Below the pieces are notes generated by a model, which was given only the letters and a program-made list of their open reading frames with translations, was not told where the DNA came from and made no database searches. Shown here piece after piece: positions 1 through 8,779 of a DNA stretch of 33,928 bases; the stretch's first letter is position 1, and every line of letters begins with the position of its first letter. Source of the DNA: Granulosicoccus sp964498925 (lineage in GTDB: Bacteria; Pseudomonadota; Gammaproteobacteria; Granulosicoccales; Granulosicoccaceae); NCBI GenBank assembly GCA_964498925.1, contig CAZCKD010000012.1, forward strand, positions 1-33,928, read 5' to 3'. A program made the translations under genes and the position numbers.

Positions 1-471
1 CTGGCAGAGATGTGTTTGCCTTTCCCTGATGGTTTGCATGTCCATGATTATTGGATCGCTGTTATTGCCGAGTTATTTGGTCATCGGAAATTGATTGATG
101 AACCCTTAGTTGACTATCGATTACATGAAAACAACGCTAGCAATACAGCAAAGTCGATGGCAAAGAGCTTGAAAGGTCGTACTAAGTATGCCCAATGGAA
201 AAAGATACTGACTAGAGATTTCAAACTTCCCTACAAGGAGGATTCCAGATTGTTAGCGTTGCAGTCTCTTCTAGCAGATACCGATAGATTTTCGGCTCTG
301 CCGGATGAACAGCGGCAAACGATTCTGAAGTTTACTCAGTACCTGGAATTTCTGCAGCCACGGTGGCGCAGCTTGAAATACTTATTAACCAGCGGTGTGG
401 TGAGAAAAGGATTCACTAACAAACTACGACTGTGCTTTGTTGTTTTGTTAACCGCGCGTTATAAGCACTAA
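1..471 (+). CDS. GT2-type glycosyltransferase, C-terminal part (5' end outside the window)
   Basis: The frame is open from the first base, so the gene starts upstream of the window; only about 156 C-terminal residues are visible. The segment carries a His-Asp-Tyr-Trp motif (HDYW), a following FG..KLIDEPLVDYRLHENN stretch and a basic, helical tail. In family 2 glycosyltransferases of the rhamnosyltransferase type, an HD.W motif followed by 'DEPLV.YR.H..N' closes the catalytic domain, and this segment matches that pattern. The role would be transfer of a sugar from a nucleotide donor onto a growing surface glycan at the inner face of the membrane. The next gene starts 8 bases after the stop, so the two are probably co-transcribed. 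The donor and acceptor cannot be read from this fragment. The family call is fairly firm; the exact substrate is unknown. Confidence 0.75.
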   Translation: MAEMCLPFPDGLHVHDYWIAVIAELFGHRKLIDEPLVDYRLHENNASNTAKSMAKSLKGRTKYAQWKKILTRDFKLPYKEDSRLLALQSLLADTDRFSALPDEQRQTILKFTQYLEFLQPRWRSLKYLLTSGVVRKGFTNKLRLCFVVLLTARYKH

Positions 472-479
472 GCGTCGCG

Positions 480-1736
480 ATGTGCCTATCTCTGCGTGAT
501 GGCTTACGTGGTTTTTCCTGTCATTCGCTGATTATTCTGCTCTTATTGTTTTCGATAGGGCGCAGTCAGGCCGAACAAACCCTTCTTCTCGATTCAACGC
601 TGTCGTTACCTATGTGTAGCGAACAAATGTTGATGGAGATCTGCGAGACGGCCAAACCGGAATCGTCATCGGTGGATATCAACTGTTCGATCAATTTTTC
701 AGACAAAAATTGTCAGTCCTTAGGTTTTCCGGCTAACACAATCACAAAGCAGCTCGTGTTCCGAGGGGAATCAGCTTCCTATATTTCTGCTGATTTTGAC
801 GGCGCACTGATTCACTCAGGTTCCAATACAGCGTCAACAACTGACCTGATTGAAATACGATCAGAGCGTTCTTCATCGGGCGAGTGGTTGGTACCCAAAA
901 ACATCACTATTAGTAATGCCCTCGTGCATGGATCGATTCGGCTATACGGCATGGGCCGGAATTCTGAAAACGCATTAATAAGACAATCGTCTGCTGAACC
1001 TGAACACGTTAATCGTTTGCGAGCGGCAGCGCCATCTGGCATTCGCCTAGAAAACATTGACGTTGTTGGTCAGGGGCGAAATTTGATTTATTTCGGACCG
1101 GGTGTTCGAAACTCTTCTTTAAGCCATTCCCATTTGAGCGGTTATTCTCGTCGCGTTGGTGTGTACCTGGATGCTGAGTCTTCGGGTATTACCATTGAGC
1201 ACAATCAGTTTGATGTAAAAACTGATGATGGTAGTTGGTGGGGATTCTATGACAGAGGGTGGCCACAAATAGCGCTTGATGGATCATCCGACAATCGAAT
1301 TTCTGACAATACGTTTACATCTTTACTTAATGGCGGTGTTTACCTTTACCGAAATTGTGGAGAAGGTGGAACAATTCGATACAACACGCCTTCAAATAAC
1401 ACTGTTGCAAATAACCTATTCGAATACCCCGATGATAGTAACCTTCAGCGACTCTCACCTGCGGTTTATTTGGGCTCCCGCAATTATGGAACGCTGGAGA
1501 ATATCTTTCCCGGTAGCCACTGTAATGACGATGAGAAACAGGGTGTGAAAGCGGGTAGCGCCCAATCCAATGGGGATTTCGCGCAATATAATCAGGTAAT
1601 CTCAAATCAATTCTCACTGCCAGATGTTGCTGATATCAAGCGACGAAAGGCGCGTATGAATAGGGTGGTTAAGGTCGGTGATGCTAGGCGCAATAAAGGT
1701 AACGAAGTGAGAAATAATCGATGGATATGGCGTTAA
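480..1736 (+). CDS. Exported right-handed parallel beta-helix repeat protein
   Basis: This 418-residue protein begins with a hydrophobic stretch (LIILLLLFSIG, about residues 18-28) and a likely signal peptidase site near SQA-EQ, so it is probably exported to the periplasm or cell surface. The body has irregular repeats rich in Asn, Gly, Ser and Ile/Val, such as 'GITIEHNQFDV', 'DNRISDNTFTS' and 'NNTVANNLFEY'. These are typical of parallel beta-helix (pectate-lyase-like, NosD/PbH1) rungs. Six or more cysteines suggest disulfides after export. It starts 8 bases after the glycosyltransferase stop, which suggests a role in modifying or degrading a surface polysaccharide. No catalytic residues could be picked out by eye. 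A structural beta-helix without enzymatic activity is equally possible. Confidence 0.7.
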   Translation: MCLSLRDGLRGFSCHSLIILLLLFSIGRSQAEQTLLLDSTLSLPMCSEQMLMEICETAKPESSSVDINCSINFSDKNCQSLGFPANTITKQLVFRGESASYISADFDGALIHSGSNTASTTDLIEIRSERSSSGEWLVPKNITISNALVHGSIRLYGMGRNSENALIRQSSAEPEHVNRLRAAAPSGIRLENIDVVGQGRNLIYFGPGVRNSSLSHSHLSGYSRRVGVYLDAESSGITIEHNQFDVKTDDGSWWGFYDRGWPQIALDGSSDNRISDNTFTSLLNGGVYLYRNCGEGGTIRYNTPSNNTVANNLFEYPDDSNLQRLSPAVYLGSRNYGTLENIFPGSHCNDDEKQGVKAGSAQSNGDFAQYNQVISNQFSLPDVADIKRRKARMNRVVKVGDARRNKGNEVRNNRWIWR

Positions 1737-1857
1737 AGTGTGCTGAAGCTAACAGCTGAAAACAAGAACGAGTCGACTCCTTAAAAGTGGAAGACTGCCG
1801 ATAGTAAATGCACTTATAGGCGGTTCTCTTCTAAATTTTTCTGTGGAGTTGCAGTTC

Positions 1858-3540
1858 ATGGTACAGCCAATATCCAGGCTACTCTCATTAATCGCATGTG
1901 CGTCGGTGTTCCAATTCGCTATCAGTGCGACAGCCCAGGCCGAGCTCAGAGTCGATGACGATTACATTGCATTAGTGTTTGAAGCTGAAGACGATGACAC
2001 AAGAAGCGAGCGTTGGGTGTTGACCAATGCTGCGACACCTGCAATCGAGCCCGATCCTGATCCTAATCATTCGGACGGAGCAAGTGGCGGTGCGTACTTG
2101 GAGTTGTTACCCGATTATCGCGTAACGGAACACGATCCGCTTTATGAGCCAACTGCACTTTGGAACCGCGGCGATGGTCCTCAGGCGCACTACACAATGG
2201 ATTTCCCGGAAGCGGGTCGTTACTACGTCCATATACGTGCCTTTTCCACGGGCACTGAAGACAACGGGATTCATGTTGGTCTCAATGGACAGTTTCCATT
2301 AACAGGTGCGCAAATGCAGTGGTGTACTGCGAATGCGGGTTGGCAATGGCGCGGCAGAAAGCGTGACTCCGGTGGCGGCGCATGCGGCATAAGGAAATCC
2401 GTTTGGATTACGGTTGAAGAGCCGGGTGAAAACACGTTTATGATCAGCGCACGTGAAGATGGCTTTGAAGCTGACAGCATCATGCTGATTAAAGATTTAT
2501 CGAACAATACGCGTATTTGTAGCCCTTCAGGGATTGATGATATTACCTGTGTAAACGGTAGCTTGAACAACCCTGATGAACTTGTAAATTTAGCGGTCAC
2601 AACGACTGTTGATCAGACGGCTGTTGATATTCAAGAAACCGTTGCTGTGTCTGTCGATGTTCGAAACACTGATGATTATGATACAGCCAGTAACGTTGTT
2701 CTTAGCGTTGGTGAAGGCATTGGCACTCAGTGGGAAGCTGTCTCAGTAGACGACGCGTGTCAGTTGGCAAACGGCAGTATGGTCTGTGATTTAGGCGATG
2801 TTCTTCCCTCTGCTCCCGAGGCAGAAATGGAGCCGGGTGACTTTGAGTACAACCTAGTTCTTTTGCCGCTACAGAGTGGCTCGCTCAACATCCCGGTCTC
2901 TATCGAAACCTCATCGGAAGATAATGCGCCAAACAACAATACGTCCAATGACACCGTTGAGGTCTCAGACGATAGTTTGTTGAGCAGTCTTGCCTGGACA
3001 TTAACCGGTGGAAATCTTGACTGGCAGGTTGATTCAGAAACGACTGTCGTTGCAACAGCAACAAGTAACGGCGCTGCTGATGCGACAGGTGTTCAACTAA
3101 CTGCAACGGTGCCGTCCGGCTTGGCGGTAACCAACTTACCTACTGAGTGTACAGGGGTTAGTGGCATCGTTTGTAACGTCGGTAACATTGCACAAGGTGC
3201 TCAGGTGTCACTGTCTTTCGGTTTGACGCCGTCTTCGGCGGGCCTGTATTCCATCAGTGTTGAAGCTGATGCTGACAACCTCGACGGTGCAGCGGTCGGT
3301 AGTTCGATTATCGTTCAGGTTGCTGACGAAGCAGACGGCGGTGATACTGGTGGTGACCCGTCGGTTGGTACAGATACCGGTACGGATGCAGATAACAAGA
3401 ACGTGCTGCCTGTGAACACGCAGGGTGGGGCGGTTCTTTGGTGGACACTGTTGATGCTAACCGCATTGCTTTATTCTCGGCAGATTCATTTGAGCCGGGT
3501 GCAACGCAAAGGCACAGTCAGAGTCAGCGCTCATTCTTAA
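1858..3540 (+). CDS. Membrane-anchored surface protein with carbohydrate-binding-like domain and DUF11-like repeats
   Basis: The ATG at 1858 is preferred over the in-frame GTG at 1843 because GTGGAG at 1843-1848 then serves as ribosome binding site nine bases upstream. The 560-residue product has a signal peptide ending near ATAQA-EL. A domain of about 180 residues follows, with 'YYVHIRAFSTGTEDNGIHVG', paired cysteines and 'EEPGENTFMISAREDGFEAD'. It resembles the beta-sandwich carbohydrate-binding modules found at the C-terminus of GH115-type enzymes. Two Ig-like DUF11/CARDB-type repeats follow (about 245-370 and 380-490). The C-terminus is a Gly/Asp/Thr-rich linker, one hydrophobic helix (VLWWTLLMLTALLY) and an Arg/Lys-rich tail, i.e. 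a single-pass or sorted anchor. It most likely binds a glycan at the surface, in keeping with the polysaccharide genes before it. No enzymatic domain is visible. Confidence 0.65.
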   Translation: MVQPISRLLSLIACASVFQFAISATAQAELRVDDDYIALVFEAEDDDTRSERWVLTNAATPAIEPDPDPNHSDGASGGAYLELLPDYRVTEHDPLYEPTALWNRGDGPQAHYTMDFPEAGRYYVHIRAFSTGTEDNGIHVGLNGQFPLTGAQMQWCTANAGWQWRGRKRDSGGGACGIRKSVWITVEEPGENTFMISAREDGFEADSIMLIKDLSNNTRICSPSGIDDITCVNGSLNNPDELVNLAVTTTVDQTAVDIQETVAVSVDVRNTDDYDTASNVVLSVGEGIGTQWEAVSVDDACQLANGSMVCDLGDVLPSAPEAEMEPGDFEYNLVLLPLQSGSLNIPVSIETSSEDNAPNNNTSNDTVEVSDDSLLSSLAWTLTGGNLDWQVDSETTVVATATSNGAADATGVQLTATVPSGLAVTNLPTECTGVSGIVCNVGNIAQGAQVSLSFGLTPSSAGLYSISVEADADNLDGAAVGSSIIVQVADEADGGDTGGDPSVGTDTGTDADNKNVLPVNTQGGAVLWWTLLMLTALLYSRQIHLSRVQRKGTVRVSAHS

Positions 3541-3611
3541 TGAGTTTTTAAAAGTCCGTTTACAAAGCGGATTGCAGGGAAAGGCGAACAACATCATTCG
3601 CTTGCAGTAAC

Positions 3612-3651
3612 AAAACGCCGGAAAATCTACTCGATTAACCGGCGTTTTTTT
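3612..3651. terminator. Bidirectional intrinsic terminator between convergent genes
   Basis: A 10-bp perfect inverted repeat (AAAACGCCGG at 3612-3621, CCGGCGTTTT at 3639-3648) surrounds a 16-base loop. On the plus strand it runs into seven Ts (3645-3651); on the minus strand the left arm supplies four Ts. It lies between the convergent stops at 3540 and 3660 and can end transcription from both sides. Confidence 0.85.
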
Positions 3652-3659
3652 GGCCGTCT

Positions 3660-6600
3660 CTAACGCAATGAGGCGTGCGCCAACTCTTCCAGGAGTTTCT
3701 TGTCGCTAGCTGCCTTAGGTGCGGAAAATCCTGCTAACAGGCGATAAATAACCGGTGTTAGAAAGAGCGTGAAAAACGTCGCCATACCTAGTCCGCCGAC
3801 GATAACCCATCCCAGGGCAATACGAGCTTCAGCTCCGGCACCAGAGGCAATGACCAATGGAACGCCGCCCAGAACCGTTGAGAACATGGTCATAGTTACG
3901 GGGCGGAGCCGTTGCGTTGCCGACTGTAGAGCTGCCTCTTTTACAGTGGCGCCCTCATCGCGAAGTTGATTGGCGAACTCGACAATCAAGATGCCATTCT
4001 TCGCCATTATTCCTATGAGCAAGACCAGGCCTATTTGGCTATAGATATTCAGGCTGGTGCCGGAAAAGTAAAGTGCGAAAATAGCACTGGCTACACCGAA
4101 GGGCACCGTAAACATAATGATCAGGCCGCTGAGGAAGCTTTCGAACTGAGCTGCTAAAACCAGAAATACCACAATGATGGCAAAACCAAAGGTCAGAACT
4201 AAACCACTGGCTGTTTCATTTAATGCCGCAGCCTCTGCCAATGGAATGAGTCTCATATCAGCATCTAATAACGGTTCTGCCAATCGATCCAATTCATTCA
4301 TCCCTTCTCGTAAAGACATTTCATCGCTAAGACTGGCAGAGACGGACACTGAGCGAAAGCGCTCTTCACGCGGTAGGGAAGGTGCAATGGCGGTTTCTTT
4401 CAAGGTGGCGATCGTGGACATTGGAACAATTCGCCCATCGCCGGTTTTTAAAAACAGATTGGCAAGATCGGTAGGATCATTGATCGGTTGCGTGCTCGAT
4501 ACTAACTTAACCGCAACAGCTCGATCATCGATGAACACGTCGCCCAGGGTGCGTCCATCGAGAACGGATTGCATGGCGCCTGCCAGTCCGTCTATGGCAA
4601 TGCCCAGATCTGCGGCTCTTTCTCTATCGATGCTTATAGCCAACTGCGCCTGGCTGGTTTCATAATCCAGACTTACGCGACCAAAGCGACCATCGGCCTC
4701 CATGGCTTCGACAAGTTGATCACCGCGTATAGCGAGTTGCTCATAGCTGTTGCCGGCAATAGCCACTTTAAGGCCAGAACCTGCTCCTCGAATGCCTAAA
4801 CTGTTGGGTTGTATGGCAAAGGCTCTTACACCCGGTACACCAAACAAACCTCGATTCAGCTCGGCGACGATTTCGGCCTGGCTACGTTCTCTTTCATCCC
4901 AGGGTTTCAGTGTGAGTACCATGAAGCCACCGTTAGTACGTCCCCCAAAGCCAGATATAGAGAACACATTTTTAGCTTCACCATTATCAAGAAACGGTTG
5001 AATCAGATTCTCGATCTTTTTGAGTTGAGACACTGTGTATTCAAGACTGACACCCTGAGGTGCCGAGACACGAAGCAGTGCAACAGAGCGATCTTCCCTA
5101 GGCAGTAGTTCCTCAGGAATGGAGCCCATTGTCTTCCATGCGAGAGCGGCTACAACCAACGCGATAGCCACAATAATGATGGGTAGTTTCAAACAGATGC
5201 GTAAGAGCCATGCGTAAAACGCAGCACATCTGTGTCCGAAGCGTCGAATGATGCCACGTATCCCTCTATCGTCTTCTGCAGGGCCGATAGGTTTGGAATT
5301 CTTCAGAAATCGTGACGCCAGCATAGGACACAGTGAAAGCGCGACAATCGATGAGATGGTCACTGATATTGCCAGAACAAACCCGAATTCACGGAATAGC
5401 CCACCAGCCTTTCCGGGTAGAAATGACAACGGTATAAACACCGCAGCCAAAACGGCAGTTGTCGTGATAACGGCAAAGAAGACTTGACGCGTACCGAGAA
5501 CGGCCGCGGCCCGGGGTTTTAATCCAGCGTTTCGTTGTTTAACGATATTTTCCAGCACAACGATAGCGTCATCAACAACCATACCCGTTGCGAGCAGTAG
5601 CGCAAGCAGCGTCAGGATGTTGATAGAAAAACCGGCTAGCCAGATTCCAGCGACCGTTCCGATCAGTGCGACCGGCATAGTGATCGCAGGTATAAGCGTT
5701 GCGCGCCAGTTGAGTAAGAAAATAAAGATGATGGCAATAACGATGCTGATGGCAAGCGATAGGGAAAACAAAACCTCCTTGATAGAGCCATTGATGAACA
5801 CAGCGTCATCGCTGGTCACTTGTATATCCATATCAGCGGGCAGTGTAGGTCGTAGCTGATCAGCCGCTTCATACACTGCCTTCGAAATCTCTAGTGTGTT
5901 GGATCCAGCTTGTTTGAGAACGCCCAGTCCAATGCCGGTTCGGCCGTTTGCGCGCAAAGAGGTTGCGCCATCATCAGCGCCAAGCGTCACTGAGGCAACA
6001 TCACCGATGCGTGTTCTTTCATTGATCAGCAGGTTTCGGAATTCTTCGGTGGTTTCGATAGTCGCGCTGGCTCTTACCGATAAGCTTTGTGTGTCGTTTG
6101 ACAGTGAGCCTGCCGGTGTATCGAATGCCGCATTAGATAATGCACGGGTCAGGTCGGCGATGCTGAGGCCTCGGCTGGCAAGCTTTGTCTGATCGACATC
6201 AATCTTAAATACTTGCTCACGATCACCGTACACCTGAATATCAGCGACGCCATTTATTGAAGTAAAGTCATCGAGAATCTGGTTCTCGACAATCAGCGTC
6301 ATTTCTTCTGCAGAGAGTTCGGAGGAGGTGAGCGCCAGGCGGAGGATCGGTTGCGCATCGCTATCGGCCTTAACGATTCTGGGGTCATCAACGTCGTCAG
6401 GAATTTCCCGTGAAACGCGCGATATGGCGTCACGCATATCCGATGCCGCGATGTCGAGGTTGATGGATTCGCGAAATTCAACGGTGACGCGGCTACGGCC
6501 GAAAGAGGACGATGAGGAAATAGATTTGACACCGGACACGCGGCCAGCAGCGGCCTCAATAATGGCGGTGACTTCGCGGTCGATTGTTTCTGGAGATGCG

Positions 6601-6836
6601 CCACTGTAGGTGGTGGTGATAGTAACGATGGGACTTTCGACAGCGGGTAGTTCTCGAATTTCAACATCTGCAAGTGCTGCAATACCTGCGACGATTATCA
6701 GTAAACTCAGTACGAGTGCCAGTACGGGGCGCCGAACGAAGATGGCAGTAATACCTTCGCTTGAATGTATCTTCGGTGTTTTTCGAGGTGAGGACGGGGG
6801 AGTAGCTTGCATACCGCTTTCTACACGAGTACTCAT
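3660..6836 (-). CDS. RND efflux transporter, inner-membrane permease (AcrB/HAE1 family)
   Basis: At 1058 residues this is full length for a hydrophobe/amphiphile efflux RND pump. It exports drugs or other amphiphiles by proton antiport, as a trimer in a tripartite complex with an adaptor and an outer-membrane channel. The first membrane helix is near residues 38-56. The helix-4 motif GMVVDDAIVVLEN supplies the paired aspartates (D422/D423), and GIMAKNGILIVEF in helix 10 supplies the lysine (K946) of the proton relay. Two large periplasmic porter halves and about 12 helices are apparent. The ATG overlaps the stop of the upstream adaptor gene by four bases (ATGA), so translation is probably coupled. 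No TolC-like gene is next to it, so the outer-membrane partner must be encoded elsewhere. Substrate cannot be deduced. Confidence 0.95.
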   Translation of the reverse strand: MSTRVESGMQATPPSSPRKTPKIHSSEGITAIFVRRPVLALVLSLLIIVAGIAALADVEIRELPAVESPIVTITTTYSGASPETIDREVTAIIEAAAGRVSGVKSISSSSSFGRSRVTVEFRESINLDIAASDMRDAISRVSREIPDDVDDPRIVKADSDAQPILRLALTSSELSAEEMTLIVENQILDDFTSINGVADIQVYGDREQVFKIDVDQTKLASRGLSIADLTRALSNAAFDTPAGSLSNDTQSLSVRASATIETTEEFRNLLINERTRIGDVASVTLGADDGATSLRANGRTGIGLGVLKQAGSNTLEISKAVYEAADQLRPTLPADMDIQVTSDDAVFINGSIKEVLFSLSLAISIVIAIIFIFLLNWRATLIPAITMPVALIGTVAGIWLAGFSINILTLLALLLATGMVVDDAIVVLENIVKQRNAGLKPRAAAVLGTRQVFFAVITTTAVLAAVFIPLSFLPGKAGGLFREFGFVLAISVTISSIVALSLCPMLASRFLKNSKPIGPAEDDRGIRGIIRRFGHRCAAFYAWLLRICLKLPIIIVAIALVVAALAWKTMGSIPEELLPREDRSVALLRVSAPQGVSLEYTVSQLKKIENLIQPFLDNGEAKNVFSISGFGGRTNGGFMVLTLKPWDERERSQAEIVAELNRGLFGVPGVRAFAIQPNSLGIRGAGSGLKVAIAGNSYEQLAIRGDQLVEAMEADGRFGRVSLDYETSQAQLAISIDRERAADLGIAIDGLAGAMQSVLDGRTLGDVFIDDRAVAVKLVSSTQPINDPTDLANLFLKTGDGRIVPMSTIATLKETAIAPSLPREERFRSVSVSASLSDEMSLREGMNELDRLAEPLLDADMRLIPLAEAAALNETASGLVLTFGFAIIVVFLVLAAQFESFLSGLIIMFTVPFGVASAIFALYFSGTSLNIYSQIGLVLLIGIMAKNGILIVEFANQLRDEGATVKEAALQSATQRLRPVTMTMFSTVLGGVPLVIASGAGAEARIALGWVIVGGLGMATFFTLFLTPVIYRLLAGFSAPKAASDKKLLEELAHASLR

Positions 6837-8302
6837 GGCCGACCACCCTGCGTGCGTACGGTTGCGCCCGGTCGTAACGAGAGTAATCCTTCGGTGACGA
6901 TAGCGTCATCGATGTTCAGATCGCCATCGACCAGCACGGATTCGGGGTTTCTTTGAATAATTCTGACGGGTACGCGTTCAGCTTTATTTTCAACAATGCG
7001 CCAGATATACGAGCCGTTTGAATCCCACTGAATTGATAAAGGGCTGACGGCTGGAAATTCTTCACCATCAAAACGTAATAGAACCTCGAACGACATGCCG
7101 GGTCTTAATGAATCACTTGCGTTACCGATTTGTGCCTGTACGGGCAGGGTTCGACTGTCCGTTTCTATTCTGCTGCCAATGCCGCTTATAACACCTCGAT
7201 AAGTGTCTGCAGGGTTGGCCAAGGCAATCGCCTCTACCGTTTGGTTTAGCGCCACTTGATTAGCAAATCGTTCTGGAATCCAGAACTCTACGATGATGGT
7301 AGATCGATCATCGATAGTGACTAGTTCGGACTGCACCGTGACATAGTTACCGCTATCGACGTCGACCAATCCAACGATACCGGATATCGGAGCGGTTACC
7401 GTTCGACGCTCCAGTCGCAGCTCGGCATCGCGAAGACTCAGTTGTGCATCGGCTAATGCGGCTGTGGCTCGATTGAGCTCAACTTCCGTGGCTGTGTTGG
7501 AACGAAACAGTTGTCGCAGCCGTGCAGCATCTGTGGAAGCATCTCTGGCAGTCCTTGACGCTCTGTCTCTTGCGATAAGTTCGTACGCGTTATCAAGGGT
7601 CGCTAGCACTTGTCCTTTTTCAACACGTTGTCCGGCGTTAACTAAGACGTCGGTTAAAAGGCCCCCTGTTAACGGAACAACGCTCACAGAAGCTACTGCT
7701 GCACCGGTACCGACTGCCTTTAAACGATCATTGATAAGTGCTTCTTTGGCTGGACTTGTTATGACAAGAGAAGGTGGGCGTCCGCCTCTACGACCGCCAG
7801 CGCCGCCAGGTCTACCACCGCCTGCTCCTGCTTGAGCGGGCCTGCCCCCACCGTTTCCGGCATTGGGTCGTCCACCTTGGCCGGCCTGAGCGGGTCTGTT
7901 ACCGCCGCCATTTGCATTAGCGGGGCGCCCGTTTCCGTCACCTGCCTGTGCGGGGCGGTTGCCGTCATTTGTCTGGGCGGGTCTTCCACCGTCATTGCCT
8001 GCACCAGCGGGCCGTCCCTGTCCATTACCTGCTCCGGCAGGTCTTCCATTGCCAGCATCTGTCTGTCCACGTCGACCTTCGCCATTACCCGCACCGGCCG
8101 GTCGTCCTTCGCCATTGCCGAATCTTCGTCTTTCGCCATCGGCGCCTTGGGGCCGTTGTCTTTGACCATTTCCGTTTGCAGGTTGCGCAGGGGTTTCTTG
8201 CGCCTGTGCCGTTCTCAGAACGTTCGACGACAGCGGGTCTTGCCATAGCCAAAGAAATGCTGCGACTGCAGTGATGAATAAAAGACTGCCTAATTTCCAC
8301 AT
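6833..8302 (-). CDS. RND efflux periplasmic adaptor (HlyD/MFP family) with long low-complexity N-terminal tract
   Basis: This is the membrane fusion subunit that links the RND pump to an outer-membrane channel. It has an N-terminal hydrophobic anchor or signal (about residues 4-20), then a disordered tract (about 42-177) made of Gly-Arg-Pro-Ala/Asn-Gly units. The usual adaptor parts follow: a lipoyl-like half ('GGLLTDVLVNAGQRVEKGQV'), an alpha-helical hairpin (about 245-300), the second lipoyl half with 'RRTVTAPISGIVG', and beta-barrel and membrane-proximal domains. Adaptors are usually about 350-400 residues; the 489 here is explained by the inserted tract. It overlaps the pump gene by four bases. 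The conserved part is a secure match; the role of the tract is unknown. Confidence 0.92.
   Translation of the reverse strand: MWKLGSLLFITAVAAFLWLWQDPLSSNVLRTAQAQETPAQPANGNGQRQRPQGADGERRRFGNGEGRPAGAGNGEGRRGQTDAGNGRPAGAGNGQGRPAGAGNDGGRPAQTNDGNRPAQAGDGNGRPANANGGGNRPAQAGQGGRPNAGNGGGRPAQAGAGGGRPGGAGGRRGGRPPSLVITSPAKEALINDRLKAVGTGAAVASVSVVPLTGGLLTDVLVNAGQRVEKGQVLATLDNAYELIARDRASRTARDASTDAARLRQLFRSNTATEVELNRATAALADAQLSLRDAELRLERRTVTAPISGIVGLVDVDSGNYVTVQSELVTIDDRSTIIVEFWIPERFANQVALNQTVEAIALANPADTYRGVISGIGSRIETDSRTLPVQAQIGNASDSLRPGMSFEVLLRFDGEEFPAVSPLSIQWDSNGSYIWRIVENKAERVPVRIIQRNPESVLVDGDLNIDDAIVTEGLLSLRPGATVRTQGGRP
7772..8179 (-). repeat. Degenerate tandem repeat encoding a Gly/Asn/Arg/Pro/Ala-rich tract
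   Basis: Inside the adaptor gene the DNA repeats with a unit of about 27-30 bp, encoding variants of 'GNGxGRPAGA' and 'GGxRPAQAG'. About 12 imperfect units can be counted between residues 42 and 177. The reading frame is kept throughout, and units differ at both silent and replacement positions, so it is an old or selected repeat rather than a recent duplication. The tract is positively charged and has almost no hydrophobic residues other than alanine. Confidence 0.8.
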
Positions 8303-8779
8303 AGTGTTCAGTGTTCTTTAGTCTTCTCAGCGGTGAGAGTTTAGAGGTGATGGTCTCAGCAGCACAAGTTGCCAAAGGCACTTCCACAATATTTGCACAA
8401 GTCGCCAGGCAGGCAATCTGTAGAAAAAACCTTGGTTTATCCTTTACTCCTGACTCTAACCATACCACCAGAGGCGATATACCTATAAATTTGCACTGTT
8501 ATGAGTTGCTGCAATGGGCGGCAATCTAGTGGCGGCATTTCGCAAGTTCAGAGCAATCTACCTTTAACTTCGTGCATAACTCTTACGTTTGGTTCATTGT
8601 TGCCAGACTACTTGATGGCGTCGATTCCGCAGAAGGTCTCGGTTTTTGTCACTCTAAAAGGATCGGGGAGGATAGGGATATCGCGCGGTGCGATACAGAG
8701 AGACTGACTACCCGTGCTATTGTTTTACCGAAAAGCTGGACGTGTTCTTTCAGCAGTTCTTAAGGGTTACGGGTGATTT
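8303..8779. other. 477-bp divergent intergenic region, efflux operon / SDR gene
   Basis: No convincing gene is present: the open frames here have no coding-like composition and no recognisable protein. It must hold the promoter of the efflux pair (leftward) and that of the dehydrogenase (rightward). An AT-rich stretch at about 8480-8495 (ATACCTATAAATTTGC) is the most promoter-like part. I could not identify an operator or an adjacent regulator gene. Confidence 0.5.

Noticed and set aside
3769..6897. Many plus-strand open frames opposite the RND pump gene
   Set aside because: They are shadows of the minus-strand gene: they lack protein-like motifs and the minus frame is a complete, motif-rich RND transporter.
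7772..8179. CRISPR-like array
   Set aside because: The units are degenerate, have no unique spacers, and keep a reading frame; this is a coding tandem repeat.
7464..8274. Several plus- and minus-strand open frames across the adaptor's repeat tract, with Cys/Ser- or His/Arg-rich products
   Set aside because: Low-complexity GC-rich DNA leaves all frames open; only the frame continuous with the adaptor anchor and lipoyl domain makes sense.
8311..8763. Short open frames in the efflux/SDR intergenic region
   Set aside because: No ribosome binding site, biased codon use or recognisable protein feature; overlapping frames in several phases are open by chance.
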